The notes: generated from the letters alone by a model not told the origin. A DNA stretch of 41,187 nucleotides from Methylocystis suflitae (GCF_024448135.1 NZ_JAMRYX010000143.1:1-41187), one strand, 5' to 3'. Numbered from the stretch's first letter, positions 17,483-25,127 are shown. Translations and numbers: made by a program.

Positions 17483-18154
17483 CGAGACGAAGGCGGCGCG
17501 GGAGTCGAGGCCCGCCCGGATCATGCCGCCAAGTTGATGCGGCCCGCGGATCAGCTCGCGGGCGACGCCGAGGGCGTGGATGTCGCCTTCAGGCGTCAGC
17601 GCTTTGGCGACGAGCGGCGGCAGCGCGCGCGCCGCCGGATCGCTGATCGCGCGCAGCGCGACGAAAGGAAGGTCGCGCCGCCGCGCGAATTCTTCGGCAA
17701 GATGCGATTCCATGTCGACCGCGACCGCTTGGGCGCCTTCACGCAGCGCCGCCTTGGCGGCTGGATGCATCGCCGGCTGGTCGACGCCGATGATGGCCCC
17801 CGGCGCAACCTTGCAGCCGGCGGCCGCGGCGCCTTTCATCAGCACTGACGAGAGCCGCGAATGGGTGTCGCGCCGCGCGTCGCCCCCGACGATGGCGTCG
17901 GCCACGACGACATGGCCGGGCGCCAGCGCGTAATCCAGTCCGCCAGCCAGTCCGAAGCTGACGACGGCGGAAAAATCGGTTCCGCCGAGCGCATCGAGCG
18001 CTTGCCGCAGGCGCGCGACATTCGCGCCGCTGCACAGCGTCGTGACGCCTTCGCCGGCGGCGCAGGCGGCTTCGCGCTTCATGCCGACAATGACGAGAAT
18101 CGGCGCCAGGGCGCTCAGTTCGGCGGTTTTTCTGCGGCCAGTCGCGCGCGCCAT
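17423..18154 (-). CDS. hpnG: Hopanoid phosphorylase/nucleosidase HpnG
   Basis: A 243-residue PNP/UDP phosphorylase-family protein. HpnG releases adenine from adenosylhopane to give ribosylhopane (or its phosphate), following HpnH. Visible features are the family start PILVIVGMKREAA, the glycine-rich SFGLAGGLDYALAPGHVVVAD and the ribose-binding VAVDMESH. The family's usual late D in AISDPAAR is present. ATG 18154 is chosen over an upstream start at 18169 because GGAGGAG precedes it by a few bases. It lies 46 bases after shc on the same strand, so shc-hpnG is probably an operon. The 3' end overlaps hpnH. Confidence 0.94.
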   Translation of the reverse strand: MARATGRRKTAELSALAPILVIVGMKREAACAAGEGVTTLCSGANVARLRQALDALGGTDFSAVVSFGLAGGLDYALAPGHVVVADAIVGGDARRDTHSRLSSVLMKGAAAAGCKVAPGAIIGVDQPAMHPAAKAALREGAQAVAVDMESHLAEEFARRRDLPFVALRAISDPAARALPPLVAKALTPEGDIHALGVARELIRGPHQLGGMIRAGLDSRAAFVSLSRCGPLLGPLLRLVLADL

Positions 18155-18200
18155 TGCTCCTCCGGCCAAGGCCGTGTCAGCTCCATCGAAAAAAGCGCTT

Positions 18201-20174
18201 CTAGAGCCCGACCTGCACGCGCTTGCTGTTGGCGCGCTTCAAATTGCGATAGCGCGCGAGCGCCCAGAGCGGGAAAAATTTTCCATAGCCATGATAGCGC
18301 AGATAGAAGACGCGCGGAAAACCCGTCGCGGTGAAACGCGCCTCATTCCATAGGCCGGCTCCGTTTTGCGTCGATTGCAGATAGGCGATCCCGCGCGCGA
18401 CCGCCGGATGATCGACGTCGCCCGCCGCCATCAGCGCGAGCAGCGCCCAGGCGGTTTGCGAGGCTGTCGAGGGAGCCTTTTCATAGCCCTTATAGTCGAG
18501 CTTGTAGCTCGCGAGGTCTTCACCCCAGCCGCCATCCTCGTTCTGGATCGCGACGAGCCAGGCGACGGCGCGACGGTAAGCGTCATGCTCATGCGGCAAG
18601 CCGACAGCGTTGAGCGCGCATAGCGTCGACCAAGTCCCGTAGATGTAATTCGCGCCCCAGCGGCCAAACCAGCTGCCGTCCTTTTCCTGTTCTTTGAGCA
18701 GATAGTCGACGCCGCGCTTGAGACATTCGCTCGATTCGATCGTATCGCCGAGCTGCGCCAGCATGGACACGCAGCGCGCGGAAACGTCCGCCGTCGGCGG
18801 ATCGAGCAGCGCGCCGTGATCGGCGAAGGGGATGTGGTTGAGATAGTGGCAGGTGTTGTCGGCGTCGAAGGCGCCCCAGCCGCCGTTCTTCGACTGCATG
18901 CCGACGATCCATTCTTTGGCGCGGGCGATGCGTTCGTCATAGGGACGGGATCCGTCATTCGCCGTGAGGCGATCCATCGCCGTCACGACGACCGCCGTGT
19001 CGTCGACGTCCGGATAATAGGCGTTGGCGTATTGGAAGGCCCATCCGCCAGGCCGAACGTCGGGCCGCTGCGCCGCCCAGTCGCCCTTGACGTCGAGCAC
19101 CTGCAAGGGCGCGAGCCATTCGCAGGCCTCGCGCGCCTCTGCGCGCGCGTCTTCGTCGCCCGTCTCAAGCAGCGTGTGCGCCGTCAGACAAGTGTCCCAC
19201 ACCGGCGAGACGCAGGGCTGGCAATAGACTTCCGTATCGGTCACGACGAGCAGCCGCTCGATCGCCTCGCGCGCCTGTTTCTTGCGCTCGTCGGAGTCCG
19301 GCGCGCCGAGCACGTCATACATCAGCAGACTATTGACCATCGACGGAAAGATGCCGCCCAGTCCGTCGACGCCATTGAGACGCTCGGTCGTCCATTTCAT
19401 GGCAAGTTCGATCGAGCGCTCGCGCGGGCCGTTGGGCATGTGCGGCTCAATCAAACGAAGAAGCTTGTCGATCTGCCCGAAAATATTCGCCCAGGGCCAA
19501 GTCTGGTGTTCGCCCTTGGGCCATACCTTCACCTCTTCCGGCGGCGTCGTGAAGAGTTCGGCGATGTGAATATTCCTGGGGTTCTTCGCGCGCGGCTTTT
19601 TCGTCATCAGCACCAGCAGCGGCACGAGAACGGTGCGGCCCCAATAGGAAATCTTGTCGAGGTGGAAGGGAAACCACTTCGGCAGCAGCATGATTTCGAC
19701 CGGCATCACCGGCACGCCGCGCCACGGAATTTCGCCGTAAAGCGCCAGCAGCGCACGCGTGAACACATTGCTCTTAGCCGCGCCGCCATAGGCGAGGATC
19801 GCTGCGCGCGCGCGCGCCATATGCGGCGCGTCGATGTCGTCGCCGATCATCTTGAGCGCGAAATAGGCTTTCACGCTGGTGCTGATGTGGAAAGGCCCGT
19901 CCTGATAAAGCGGCCAACCGCCGTGATCGCCCTGACAACGGCGCAGATAGACCGCGATCTTGCGCTCGAGTTCGGCGTCGACCGGTTCGGCGCGGAAATG
20001 GCGCATCAGCACATATTCAGCCGAGAGGGTCGTGTCGGCTTCGAGCTCGAAGCAGAAATGTCCATCGCCTTTGCCGAGCGATAGCAGCGCGCGCTTGGCG
20101 TTCTGAATGCTCGTCTCCAGCGCCTCGCTGGAAACGGCGGTGAAATTAGCGTCAATACGCGCGGCGGCGTTCAT
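18201..20174 (-). CDS. shc: Squalene-hopene cyclase
   Basis: A 657-residue terpene cyclase that converts squalene to hopene/hopanol on the inner face of the membrane. The catalytic acid motif is DVDD (389-392) within YYPDVDDTAVV. Several QW-type repeats are present: GDHGGWPLYQDG, KNGGWGAFDADN, KDGSWFGRWGANYIYGTW and EDGGWGEDLASY. The ATG 20174 start is preceded by AAAGGGA; an upstream extension to 20234 overlaps the XRE gene end and is unlikely. It lies 22 bases after the XRE regulator stop and heads the shc-hpnG pair. Product supply to HpnH and HpnG is direct. Confidence 0.97.
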   Translation of the reverse strand: MNAAARIDANFTAVSSEALETSIQNAKRALLSLGKGDGHFCFELEADTTLSAEYVLMRHFRAEPVDAELERKIAVYLRRCQGDHGGWPLYQDGPFHISTSVKAYFALKMIGDDIDAPHMARARAAILAYGGAAKSNVFTRALLALYGEIPWRGVPVMPVEIMLLPKWFPFHLDKISYWGRTVLVPLLVLMTKKPRAKNPRNIHIAELFTTPPEEVKVWPKGEHQTWPWANIFGQIDKLLRLIEPHMPNGPRERSIELAMKWTTERLNGVDGLGGIFPSMVNSLLMYDVLGAPDSDERKKQAREAIERLLVVTDTEVYCQPCVSPVWDTCLTAHTLLETGDEDARAEAREACEWLAPLQVLDVKGDWAAQRPDVRPGGWAFQYANAYYPDVDDTAVVVTAMDRLTANDGSRPYDERIARAKEWIVGMQSKNGGWGAFDADNTCHYLNHIPFADHGALLDPPTADVSARCVSMLAQLGDTIESSECLKRGVDYLLKEQEKDGSWFGRWGANYIYGTWSTLCALNAVGLPHEHDAYRRAVAWLVAIQNEDGGWGEDLASYKLDYKGYEKAPSTASQTAWALLALMAAGDVDHPAVARGIAYLQSTQNGAGLWNEARFTATGFPRVFYLRYHGYGKFFPLWALARYRNLKRANSKRVQVGL

Positions 20175-20196
20175 GGCAATCCCTTTATATGTGCGG

Positions 20197-20487
20197 TCAC
20201 GCGATGCTGAGCGTCGCGGACTTCGCCGACTCATGATGCGGCTTCACGACGATCTCGACGTCCTGCCCCAGGGCGACGAGAAATCGCATCAGCCGTTCCA
20301 GCGAAAACTGCCGGAAATCGCCGTGCAGCAGCTTCGATATATCCGGCTGCTTCACGCCGAAAAGTTTCGCGGCTTGCACCTGCTTCAACCCGCGCTCCTT
20401 GAGCAGCGCTTCGATCTTGCGAACGAGCTGCGCCTTGAGGAGGTGGTCGTCGGGCGGCGCCTTGGGCGCGGGCGAGTCTTCGGTCAT
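20197..20487 (-). CDS. XRE-family regulator of the antitoxin (HigA-like, HTH_37) type
   Basis: A 96-residue DNA-binding protein. The helix-turn-helix is at about 37-57 (QVQAAKLFGVKQPDISKLL), followed by GDFRQFSLERLMRFLVALGQDVEI, the pattern typical of HTH_37/COG5606 antitoxin-type regulators. In toxin-antitoxin loci, such proteins usually follow a RelE/HigB toxin gene, but no toxin gene is upstream here, so it is an orphan or has been recruited. Its gene ends 22 bases before shc and shares the strand, so the two may be co-transcribed. The palindrome at 20538-20555 upstream is probably its operator. The ribosome binding site is weak. Confidence 0.88.
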   Translation of the reverse strand: MTEDSPAPKAPPDDHLLKAQLVRKIEALLKERGLKQVQAAKLFGVKQPDISKLLHGDFRQFSLERLMRFLVALGQDVEIVVKPHHESAKSATLSIA

Positions 20488-20537
20488 CTCGGCTTGGGGG
20501 AGGTCTGAGGCGCGCGGTTGCGCTGATGCATATTGGC

Positions 20538-20555
20538 TATAGTGAATTGACTATA
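20538..20555. promoter_or_regulatory. Palindromic operator candidate for the XRE regulator
   Basis: TATAGT (20538-20543) and ACTATA (20550-20555) form a perfect inverted repeat around the six-base GAATTG. It lies 50 bases upstream of the XRE start. On the minus strand, a TTGACG -35-like element (20562-20557) is next to it, so binding would block the XRE promoter. TATAGTC-type palindromes are typical operators of HigA-like antitoxins (recalled). Confidence 0.6.
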
Positions 20556-20633
20556 CCGTCAAGTGAGTGTCTGTTGTGCTCAATTCAGATCGCGCAGTCT
20601 CGCATCTGTTCGCAATACGAGAGATTCTTCGCA

Positions 20634-21398
20634 ATGAGTCATTCAAAACCTTTCCATAGAAATCTGCGGGCGATGAAACCAGGACCCAATTCTGGCTACA
20701 GCGGGTGGGCTTACATCGTTGACAAAGAATATGCGCAGGATCCCGCACATTACATTCGTGCTTACATCATAATTCAGAAAGATCTAGAAAAAATATTTGA
20801 TTACATCGAGCCATCGGATGAGTGCTTAAACGCGTACTCATATAGAATCCATGAACTTCTGATGAGAACGTGTATAGAGATCGAAGCCAACTTCAAAGCA
20901 ATTTTCGCCGAAAATACATTTGGTTTGGCGAAGGGCAGGCATCCTACCATAGATGTCTACCGCAAGATCAACGTCACCCATCACCTTTCGTCGTATAGGG
21001 CGGCGCTACCAATTTGGAACGGCGGCCAGAAGGAATTTTGCCCCTTCGCAGGCTGGAGTACAGGAACTCCACTTCCTTGGTATCAAGCGTACAACGCAAG
21101 CAAACACGACAGACATGAGGAATTCAAACGAGCGAACATGCAGCAGCTACTCAATGCGGTGACCGCGCTATTAATTGTGCTTACGTCTCAGTTCGGAGCC
21201 GAATCCTTTTCCTCGGGTTACCGCCTGATAGCTTACTCAGGGGATGAATACCACGATGGCAAGGCCGCCATCGGCTCGCTGTTTCGAATAAAATATCCCG
21301 AGGATTGGATCGACGATGAATTATATAACTTCGATTGGTCGGTATTGCGCAACGAATCGGTCCGCTTTGAAAAAATTGATTACGATCGAATTCCATAA
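20634..21398 (+). CDS. Hypothetical protein with HEPN-like YNxxKHxR motif
   Basis: A 254-residue soluble protein in AT-rich sequence unlike its neighbours, suggesting recent acquisition. No named family is recognised with certainty. A helix with YRIHELLMRTCIEIEANFKA (70-89) and the later motif WYQAYNASKHDR (149-160) resemble HEPN-superfamily proteins, which include RNases and abortive-infection effectors; this is tentative. ATG 20634 was chosen because the stretch upstream to 20526 overlaps the operator and lacks a ribosome binding site; an ATG at 20673 is also possible. It is divergent from the XRE regulator and shares the operator region. Confidence 0.65.
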   Translation: MSHSKPFHRNLRAMKPGPNSGYSGWAYIVDKEYAQDPAHYIRAYIIIQKDLEKIFDYIEPSDECLNAYSYRIHELLMRTCIEIEANFKAIFAENTFGLAKGRHPTIDVYRKINVTHHLSSYRAALPIWNGGQKEFCPFAGWSTGTPLPWYQAYNASKHDRHEEFKRANMQQLLNAVTALLIVLTSQFGAESFSSGYRLIAYSGDEYHDGKAAIGSLFRIKYPEDWIDDELYNFDWSVLRNESVRFEKIDYDRIP

Positions 21399-21518
21399 TT
21401 TTTCATATCGATAGATTTCTCGTCGGTTCGTTTTCCGCTTGGCTCGCCAATTGCTACTCGTCCGGAATGACGGCTCCTCGCGCTCGAGGCGCCTGCCTTT
21501 GTCTGCAAAGAGGCGCCG

Positions 21519-21890
21519 ATGGACGAACTCTATGTGATTTGTCGGACAGACGAGATCGAGGACTCCGAGGCGACGGGATTCGTCCTGATGCGCGCCGAGG
21601 CGAGCGGCGACGCCGCCCCCTATCCGATCCTGATCACGCGCAAGGGCAACAATTTCTACGGCTTCGAGAACGCCTGCCCGCATGAAGGCGAGCGGCTCGA
21701 CGTCAATCCCGGCCAGTTCATGGACGAGGAAGGCAATTTCCTCGAATGCGGCAGGCATCATGCGCAGTTCGACATCGACACCGGCCACTGCTTCATCGGC
21801 CCCTGTCAGGGCCAACGGCTGACGCCGATCAAACTCGTCGTCGACGAGGGCGACGTCTGCCTCACCGGCGTGCTGCTCGCCGAAGAATGA
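21519..21890 (+). CDS. Rieske [2Fe-2S] protein
   Basis: A 123-residue stand-alone Rieske ferredoxin-like protein in the cytoplasm. The cluster ligands are CPHEG (C53, H55) and CGRHHAQFD (C77, H80). An additional Cys pair near 91-96 (CFIGPC) is unusual. The start has AAGAGGCG just upstream of ATG. It is followed ten bases later by a helical hypothetical gene, so the two probably form an operon, possibly with the coiled-coil gene beyond. Partners (oxygenase or nitrite reductase type) are not visible, so the electron acceptor is unknown. Confidence 0.9.
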   Translation: MDELYVICRTDEIEDSEATGFVLMRAEASGDAAPYPILITRKGNNFYGFENACPHEGERLDVNPGQFMDEEGNFLECGRHHAQFDIDTGHCFIGPCQGQRLTPIKLVVDEGDVCLTGVLLAEE

Positions 21891-21900
21891 AAGGCGCTCT

Positions 21901-22653
21901 ATGACCGATATGGCGGAACTGCAAAAGCGAAAGCAACCGCTCAACCTCGCGATCGTGCATGTCGATCCCGACGCCTTCATCGCCAATTATGTGCCGTGGC
22001 TCGAGATCACAAGTTTCATCACGGCGCTGCGCGCGGGCGACGTTGAGGTCCCCGCCGACGGCGCGACGCCGAAGCTGACGCCGCAGCAGATCAAAGGCGC
22101 GGCCGCGGTGAATTACGGGGGAGACGCGCTCTTTGCCTTTTGCATGGCCGCGGCGCTGAAAGGCGACAAGGCGGCGGTTGAAACGGTCGACGCGGCGCTC
22201 ACCGAACAGCTCGGCCAGGAATATCCAGGATCGACGGCGCTGTGGAGCTTCCGTTCGCCCATCGCCTCGCCAATGAGCCTTGAAGATCATGTCGGGCAGG
22301 CCGCGCAGAAAATGCTCGCGGGCGACATCCCGCCGCCGCCGATGCGCGCGCGCGAGAACTGGAACGCCGGCCTGCGCTTCTTCGAGAAGGCGCGCAAATC
22401 GAATTTCGTGCATGAGATCGTCTATCCGCTGGCGTTGTGGACGCGCGCGAAATGGACCGAGACCCTCGAGAAGGGCGTCGCCTTCTTGGCGCATATCGAG
22501 GACAGCGTGCCGGAGTTGCAGGAATGCCTCGCCGAGACGCGCAACGATCAGGCCTTCATCGCCAATATGTTGCTGAAGATGGCCCCGGCGATCGAGACCG
22601 ATCTAACCGACGAGATGCAGGGGTTTCTGCGCTCGCTGTCGCGGCGGGTGTAG
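21901..22653 (+). CDS. Hypothetical helical protein downstream of Rieske gene
   Basis: A 250-residue soluble protein, not recognised. It appears mostly alpha-helical, with Trp-rich and Ala-rich segments (YVPWLEITSFITALRAGDVE, FAFCMAAALKGDKAA, VHEIVYPLALWTRAKW) and a PPPPM linker. It has no signal peptide, no cluster motif and no nucleotide-binding motif. AAAGG precedes the ATG. It lies ten bases after the Rieske stop, so it is likely co-transcribed and may be a partner or substrate-binding subunit of that protein; this is inference only. Confidence 0.8.
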   Translation: MTDMAELQKRKQPLNLAIVHVDPDAFIANYVPWLEITSFITALRAGDVEVPADGATPKLTPQQIKGAAAVNYGGDALFAFCMAAALKGDKAAVETVDAALTEQLGQEYPGSTALWSFRSPIASPMSLEDHVGQAAQKMLAGDIPPPPMRARENWNAGLRFFEKARKSNFVHEIVYPLALWTRAKWTETLEKGVAFLAHIEDSVPELQECLAETRNDQAFIANMLLKMAPAIETDLTDEMQGFLRSLSRRV

Positions 22654-22724
22654 GCCGCGCCGTAGCGTCGCAACGATTCGATCAAAAAACTGCCGATGTT
22701 TTCGCCGGGCGAAACGAAGTCTTA

Positions 22725-22743
22725 ACCATCGGCCGCCGATGGT
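22725..22743. promoter_or_regulatory. Perfect palindrome upstream of the coiled-coil gene
   Basis: ACCATCGGC (22725-22733) and GCCGATGGT (22735-22743) pair around a single base, 27 bases before the start of the next gene. It could be an operator, or a short hairpin in the leader. No matching site was seen elsewhere in the window. Confidence 0.4.
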
Positions 22744-22770
22744 CGTTCGAACGGAGCTAGAGGAGCGAGC

Positions 22771-23412
22771 ATGGCTACGAACACGGAAGGCGAACGCGCA
22801 CTGGCCGACCTCGAGGCCGGTAAGTTTTCTTTCCCGATGGTCGACTCCATCAGGGATCATGTGAATCAGCTCGACGCCGAGCTGCAACACGTCAGGACGG
22901 AGCTGCAGCGCGTTAACTCGCTGCATGAGGGCGCCGTCAATCAGCTCAGGCAGCAGGAATATACGATCCTGCGGCTCGAAGGAGAGCTGCGCAAGCTGAA
23001 CGCCAGACTCTACGCCCTGCTGAAGGCCAATGTTCTGACGGAGATCGCCCTGCGCGAGACGAAGCGCGGCGCCGTGAAATTTGTCGAACTTCTCCCCGTC
23101 GCGCGCAAGCATGCCGAAGAAAGTTCAAAGGCGGCGCTGGCCTATCTCTCGACGATTGATTTCAAGGCCAAGGTCGAGGCGGTGAAGGCGCATCCGCTGA
23201 CCGAGAAGACGCTTGCCTGGCTGGCGAATCTCGATCTGCGGGCCGAGTGGACGAGACTGAAGACGCATCCGCTGACGACAAAGGCGCTGAGCGAGTTGCA
23301 GCCGGTTCTTCTCAAGGGCAAGGACTATCTGCCGGTCGTGCAGAAGCGGATCGCCGCGCTGGTTGAAAAAGCGACGGCCTATATCGCCGAGCTGCAAAAG
23401 AAGGCTGCGTAA
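22771..23412 (+). CDS. Coiled-coil protein with tandem 25-residue repeat
   Basis: A 213-residue soluble protein, not recognised. Residues 25-85 form a coiled coil rich in Gln, Leu and Glu heptads (DSIRDHVNQLDAELQHVRTE and later). A tandem duplication follows, 127-151 and 152-176, sharing VKAHPLT-EKTL and LKTHPLT-TKAL units. A Lys-rich helical tail ends in AAALVEKATAYIAEL-like sequence. AGAGGAGCGAGC lies before the ATG. It stands 117 bases after the helical hypothetical gene, with a palindrome between, and is followed by a GC hairpin. It may be a structural or docking protein. Confidence 0.8.
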   Translation: MATNTEGERALADLEAGKFSFPMVDSIRDHVNQLDAELQHVRTELQRVNSLHEGAVNQLRQQEYTILRLEGELRKLNARLYALLKANVLTEIALRETKRGAVKFVELLPVARKHAEESSKAALAYLSTIDFKAKVEAVKAHPLTEKTLAWLANLDLRAEWTRLKTHPLTTKALSELQPVLLKGKDYLPVVQKRIAALVEKATAYIAELQKKAA

Positions 23413-23427
23413 ATCCGACGAGGGGCA

Positions 23428-23445
23428 GGGCGCAAAGCTGCGCCC
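23428..23445 (+). terminator. Candidate terminator hairpin after the coiled-coil gene
   Basis: GGGCGCA (23428-23434) pairs with TGCGCCC (23439-23445) around AAGC, 15 bases after the stop codon. The following sequence is only mildly T-rich (GCTCTCATTG), so termination would be weak or factor-dependent. Confidence 0.4.
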
Positions 23446-23531
23446 GCTCTCATTGCGCATATGATCTCAATGCGCTCCAGCATCAACAGACGACAGAAGC
23501 GCCATCGAGCGTTTGTGCGTGCAACTGAAAT

Positions 23532-23876
23532 TTACGCCGGCGCGGGCGTGCGCGCGGGCTTGACCGGTCCGACATCGACCTGAATCTCGTCGCCCTCCAC
23601 GCGAAGCGCATAGGGGTGGAGCGCATTGCGGACGAGATGCGTCACGCATTTGCCGTTTGTGCTGTCGAACCCCCATTGGTGGTGCGGACAAATGACGGTC
23701 TGCCCGTTGAACGTCGCCTCGCTCAGCGGCATGTCCGCATGCGGACAGCGCCCGCGATACGCCTTGAGTTCGCCGCCGGTCGGCCAAACCAGAAGCACGC
23801 TCTTTTTGCCGGCATGGAAGAGGCCCATGCCGCCTTCGCTCACGGCCCCGGTGTTACAGATCGCGGTGAACGCCAT
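23532..23876 (-). CDS. Rieske [2Fe-2S] ferredoxin, TmoC-like
   Basis: A 114-residue Rieske ferredoxin resembling the TmoC-type electron carrier of toluene monooxygenase systems: CPHADMPLSEA (C44, H46) and CPHHQWGFD (C63, H66), with an SFDS-like follow-up. These proteins pass electrons from a reductase to a di-iron hydroxylase. No hydroxylase or reductase gene is near, so the partner is unknown. The start at MAFTAICN (23876) is chosen because it fits the family; upstream codons to 24023 look non-conserved. A perfect 12-bp hairpin covers the ribosome binding site just before the ATG, suggesting translational control. It is convergent with the coiled-coil gene. Confidence 0.88.
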   Translation of the reverse strand: MAFTAICNTGAVSEGGMGLFHAGKKSVLLVWPTGGELKAYRGRCPHADMPLSEATFNGQTVICPHHQWGFDSTNGKCVTHLVRNALHPYALRVEGDEIQVDVGPVKPARTPAPA

Positions 23877-23880
23877 CGTG

Positions 23881-23913
23881 ATCGCCTTCAGAAGATCAAC
23901 CTCTGAAGGCGAT
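23881..23913 (-). promoter_or_regulatory. Perfect 12-bp hairpin masking the ribosome binding site
   Basis: ATCGCCTTCAGA (23881-23892) and TCTGAAGGCGAT (23902-23913) are exact inverted copies with a nine-base loop. In the mRNA, the stem ends four bases before the ATG at 23876 and the GAAGG ribosome binding site lies in its 3' arm. The hairpin could act as an RNA thermometer, a protein or sRNA target, or a DNA operator. Confidence 0.6.
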
Positions 23914-24019
23914 AGCAAATTGCAGACCAGTGAAAGTGCGGCGACAAGCCGGGCGGCGCAACTACGAGAGTCGTATAGCGCAGTCGAACGGCGCGGGCGT
24001 TGGGCCGCCCGCTTTCGCC

Positions 24020-24946
24020 TCACTGCGGCGAAGAGAAGGTTATTGTGAGCGGATCGTTAAGGCTTGCGCATTGGTCGTAGGGCTGCACCGTACCCGACGG
24101 ATAGCCGCAGTAGTAGAGACCGTTGCCAGTTTGTGTTCCCATGGGATTGCTGCCGCCGTCGCTCATCGGGCTGAAGAACGCCTGATAGCAGCCCGTCCCC
24201 AAACTGCCTTTGCAGTTCTGGAGAGTCGACGCGAGCGAGCTGTAGCCACAATTGCTTGGATAGTTTGCAGGTCCCAAAGAGGGCGTCCCTCCGCAGGTGA
24301 AGGTGGCGTGACCGGCGCTGCAGGAGACTTGAACGCCGAAATTGTAATTCGCGGGCCCCTGGCTGGCGCAATACCCCGGCGATGAAGTTTTATTCTGCTG
24401 GTTGGCGGGGCTCACCTGGCTAGGATTCAACTGGGACACGTTGTAGCCGGACTGTACGGCGCCGTAGTCGTAATAGGTGCAGTTCGGAAGCCATTGCGGG
24501 TCGTTGCAGGCGACGCCATTCGCGTCCACATTCCTCGGGATCACGCTGATGTCATATCCGAGCCCGGAACCCGTGCCGGATACTTCGATAATCGTCATTG
24601 GTTGCAGAGAGGCAGGCGTACAACCCGTCATCGACTGCGTGTTAGCGCAGACCTTGTTTTGCGCGGAAGGCCAGCTCACCGAGCCAGTGCACGTCGCGCC
24701 TTGAGGAACGATTAAGTTGTTATTCGAGTCAGAGGTGCATCCGCCGGAAAAGGAAACTCCCGGAAGCAAATTCGACCCTGTCGGGCCATAGGCTCCGACG
24801 ATTATTTGCTGCCCGACATTGTTGATGAAATTCACCTGAGCGCTGACATTCTGCGCGTGGCCGAATCGGGTGAAGCAAATCAGCGCGCCCATGATCGCAG
24901 CGAGTTGAAACAGCGATCGTGAAAATGAGGATGTATCGTTTCTCAT
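24020..24946 (-). CDS. Secreted Cys-rich protein (possibly thaumatin-like)
   Basis: A 308-residue exported protein. A Sec signal (SLFQLAAIMGALICF, cleavage after FGHAQ near residue 32) is followed by a mature part with 14 cysteines, an even number that would suit seven disulphides. Asn/Ser/Gly-rich loops dominate, and codon use is less GC-biased than nearby genes. A TIIEVSGTGSGLGYDISVI segment and an N-terminal NNVGQQIIVGAYGP strand are loosely like thaumatin-fold proteins, which is a tentative assignment. An AGGA lies before the ATG. Function is unknown: surface or extracellular, perhaps cell-wall or polysaccharide binding. It stands alone. Confidence 0.8.
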   Translation of the reverse strand: MRNDTSSFSRSLFQLAAIMGALICFTRFGHAQNVSAQVNFINNVGQQIIVGAYGPTGSNLLPGVSFSGGCTSDSNNNLIVPQGATCTGSVSWPSAQNKVCANTQSMTGCTPASLQPMTIIEVSGTGSGLGYDISVIPRNVDANGVACNDPQWLPNCTYYDYGAVQSGYNVSQLNPSQVSPANQQNKTSSPGYCASQGPANYNFGVQVSCSAGHATFTCGGTPSLGPANYPSNCGYSSLASTLQNCKGSLGTGCYQAFFSPMSDGGSNPMGTQTGNGLYYCGYPSGTVQPYDQCASLNDPLTITFSSPQ

Positions 24947-25127
24947 TTCATCGTCCTGCGTCTTTGAAATTAAAAACTCGAAGGCGCCGAAACGAGCGCC
25001 GGCGAAAAACGGCAGTTCTGTCGAGCTTAAGCTAATAGCTCTCGGTAGCGCTTGTCTAGGCGGAGCCCCTGCAGAGATGGGGAAATGCTGATCTCAGCGA
25101 TGGCGCTAAACAGGAAAGACCCTTGCG

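Noticed and set aside
18816-20084. Long plus-strand frame antisense to shc
   Set aside because: Shadow of the cyclase, no family features.
20197-20633. Complete toxin-antitoxin locus
   Set aside because: Only an antitoxin-type regulator is present; no RelE/HigB-like frame lies upstream of it.
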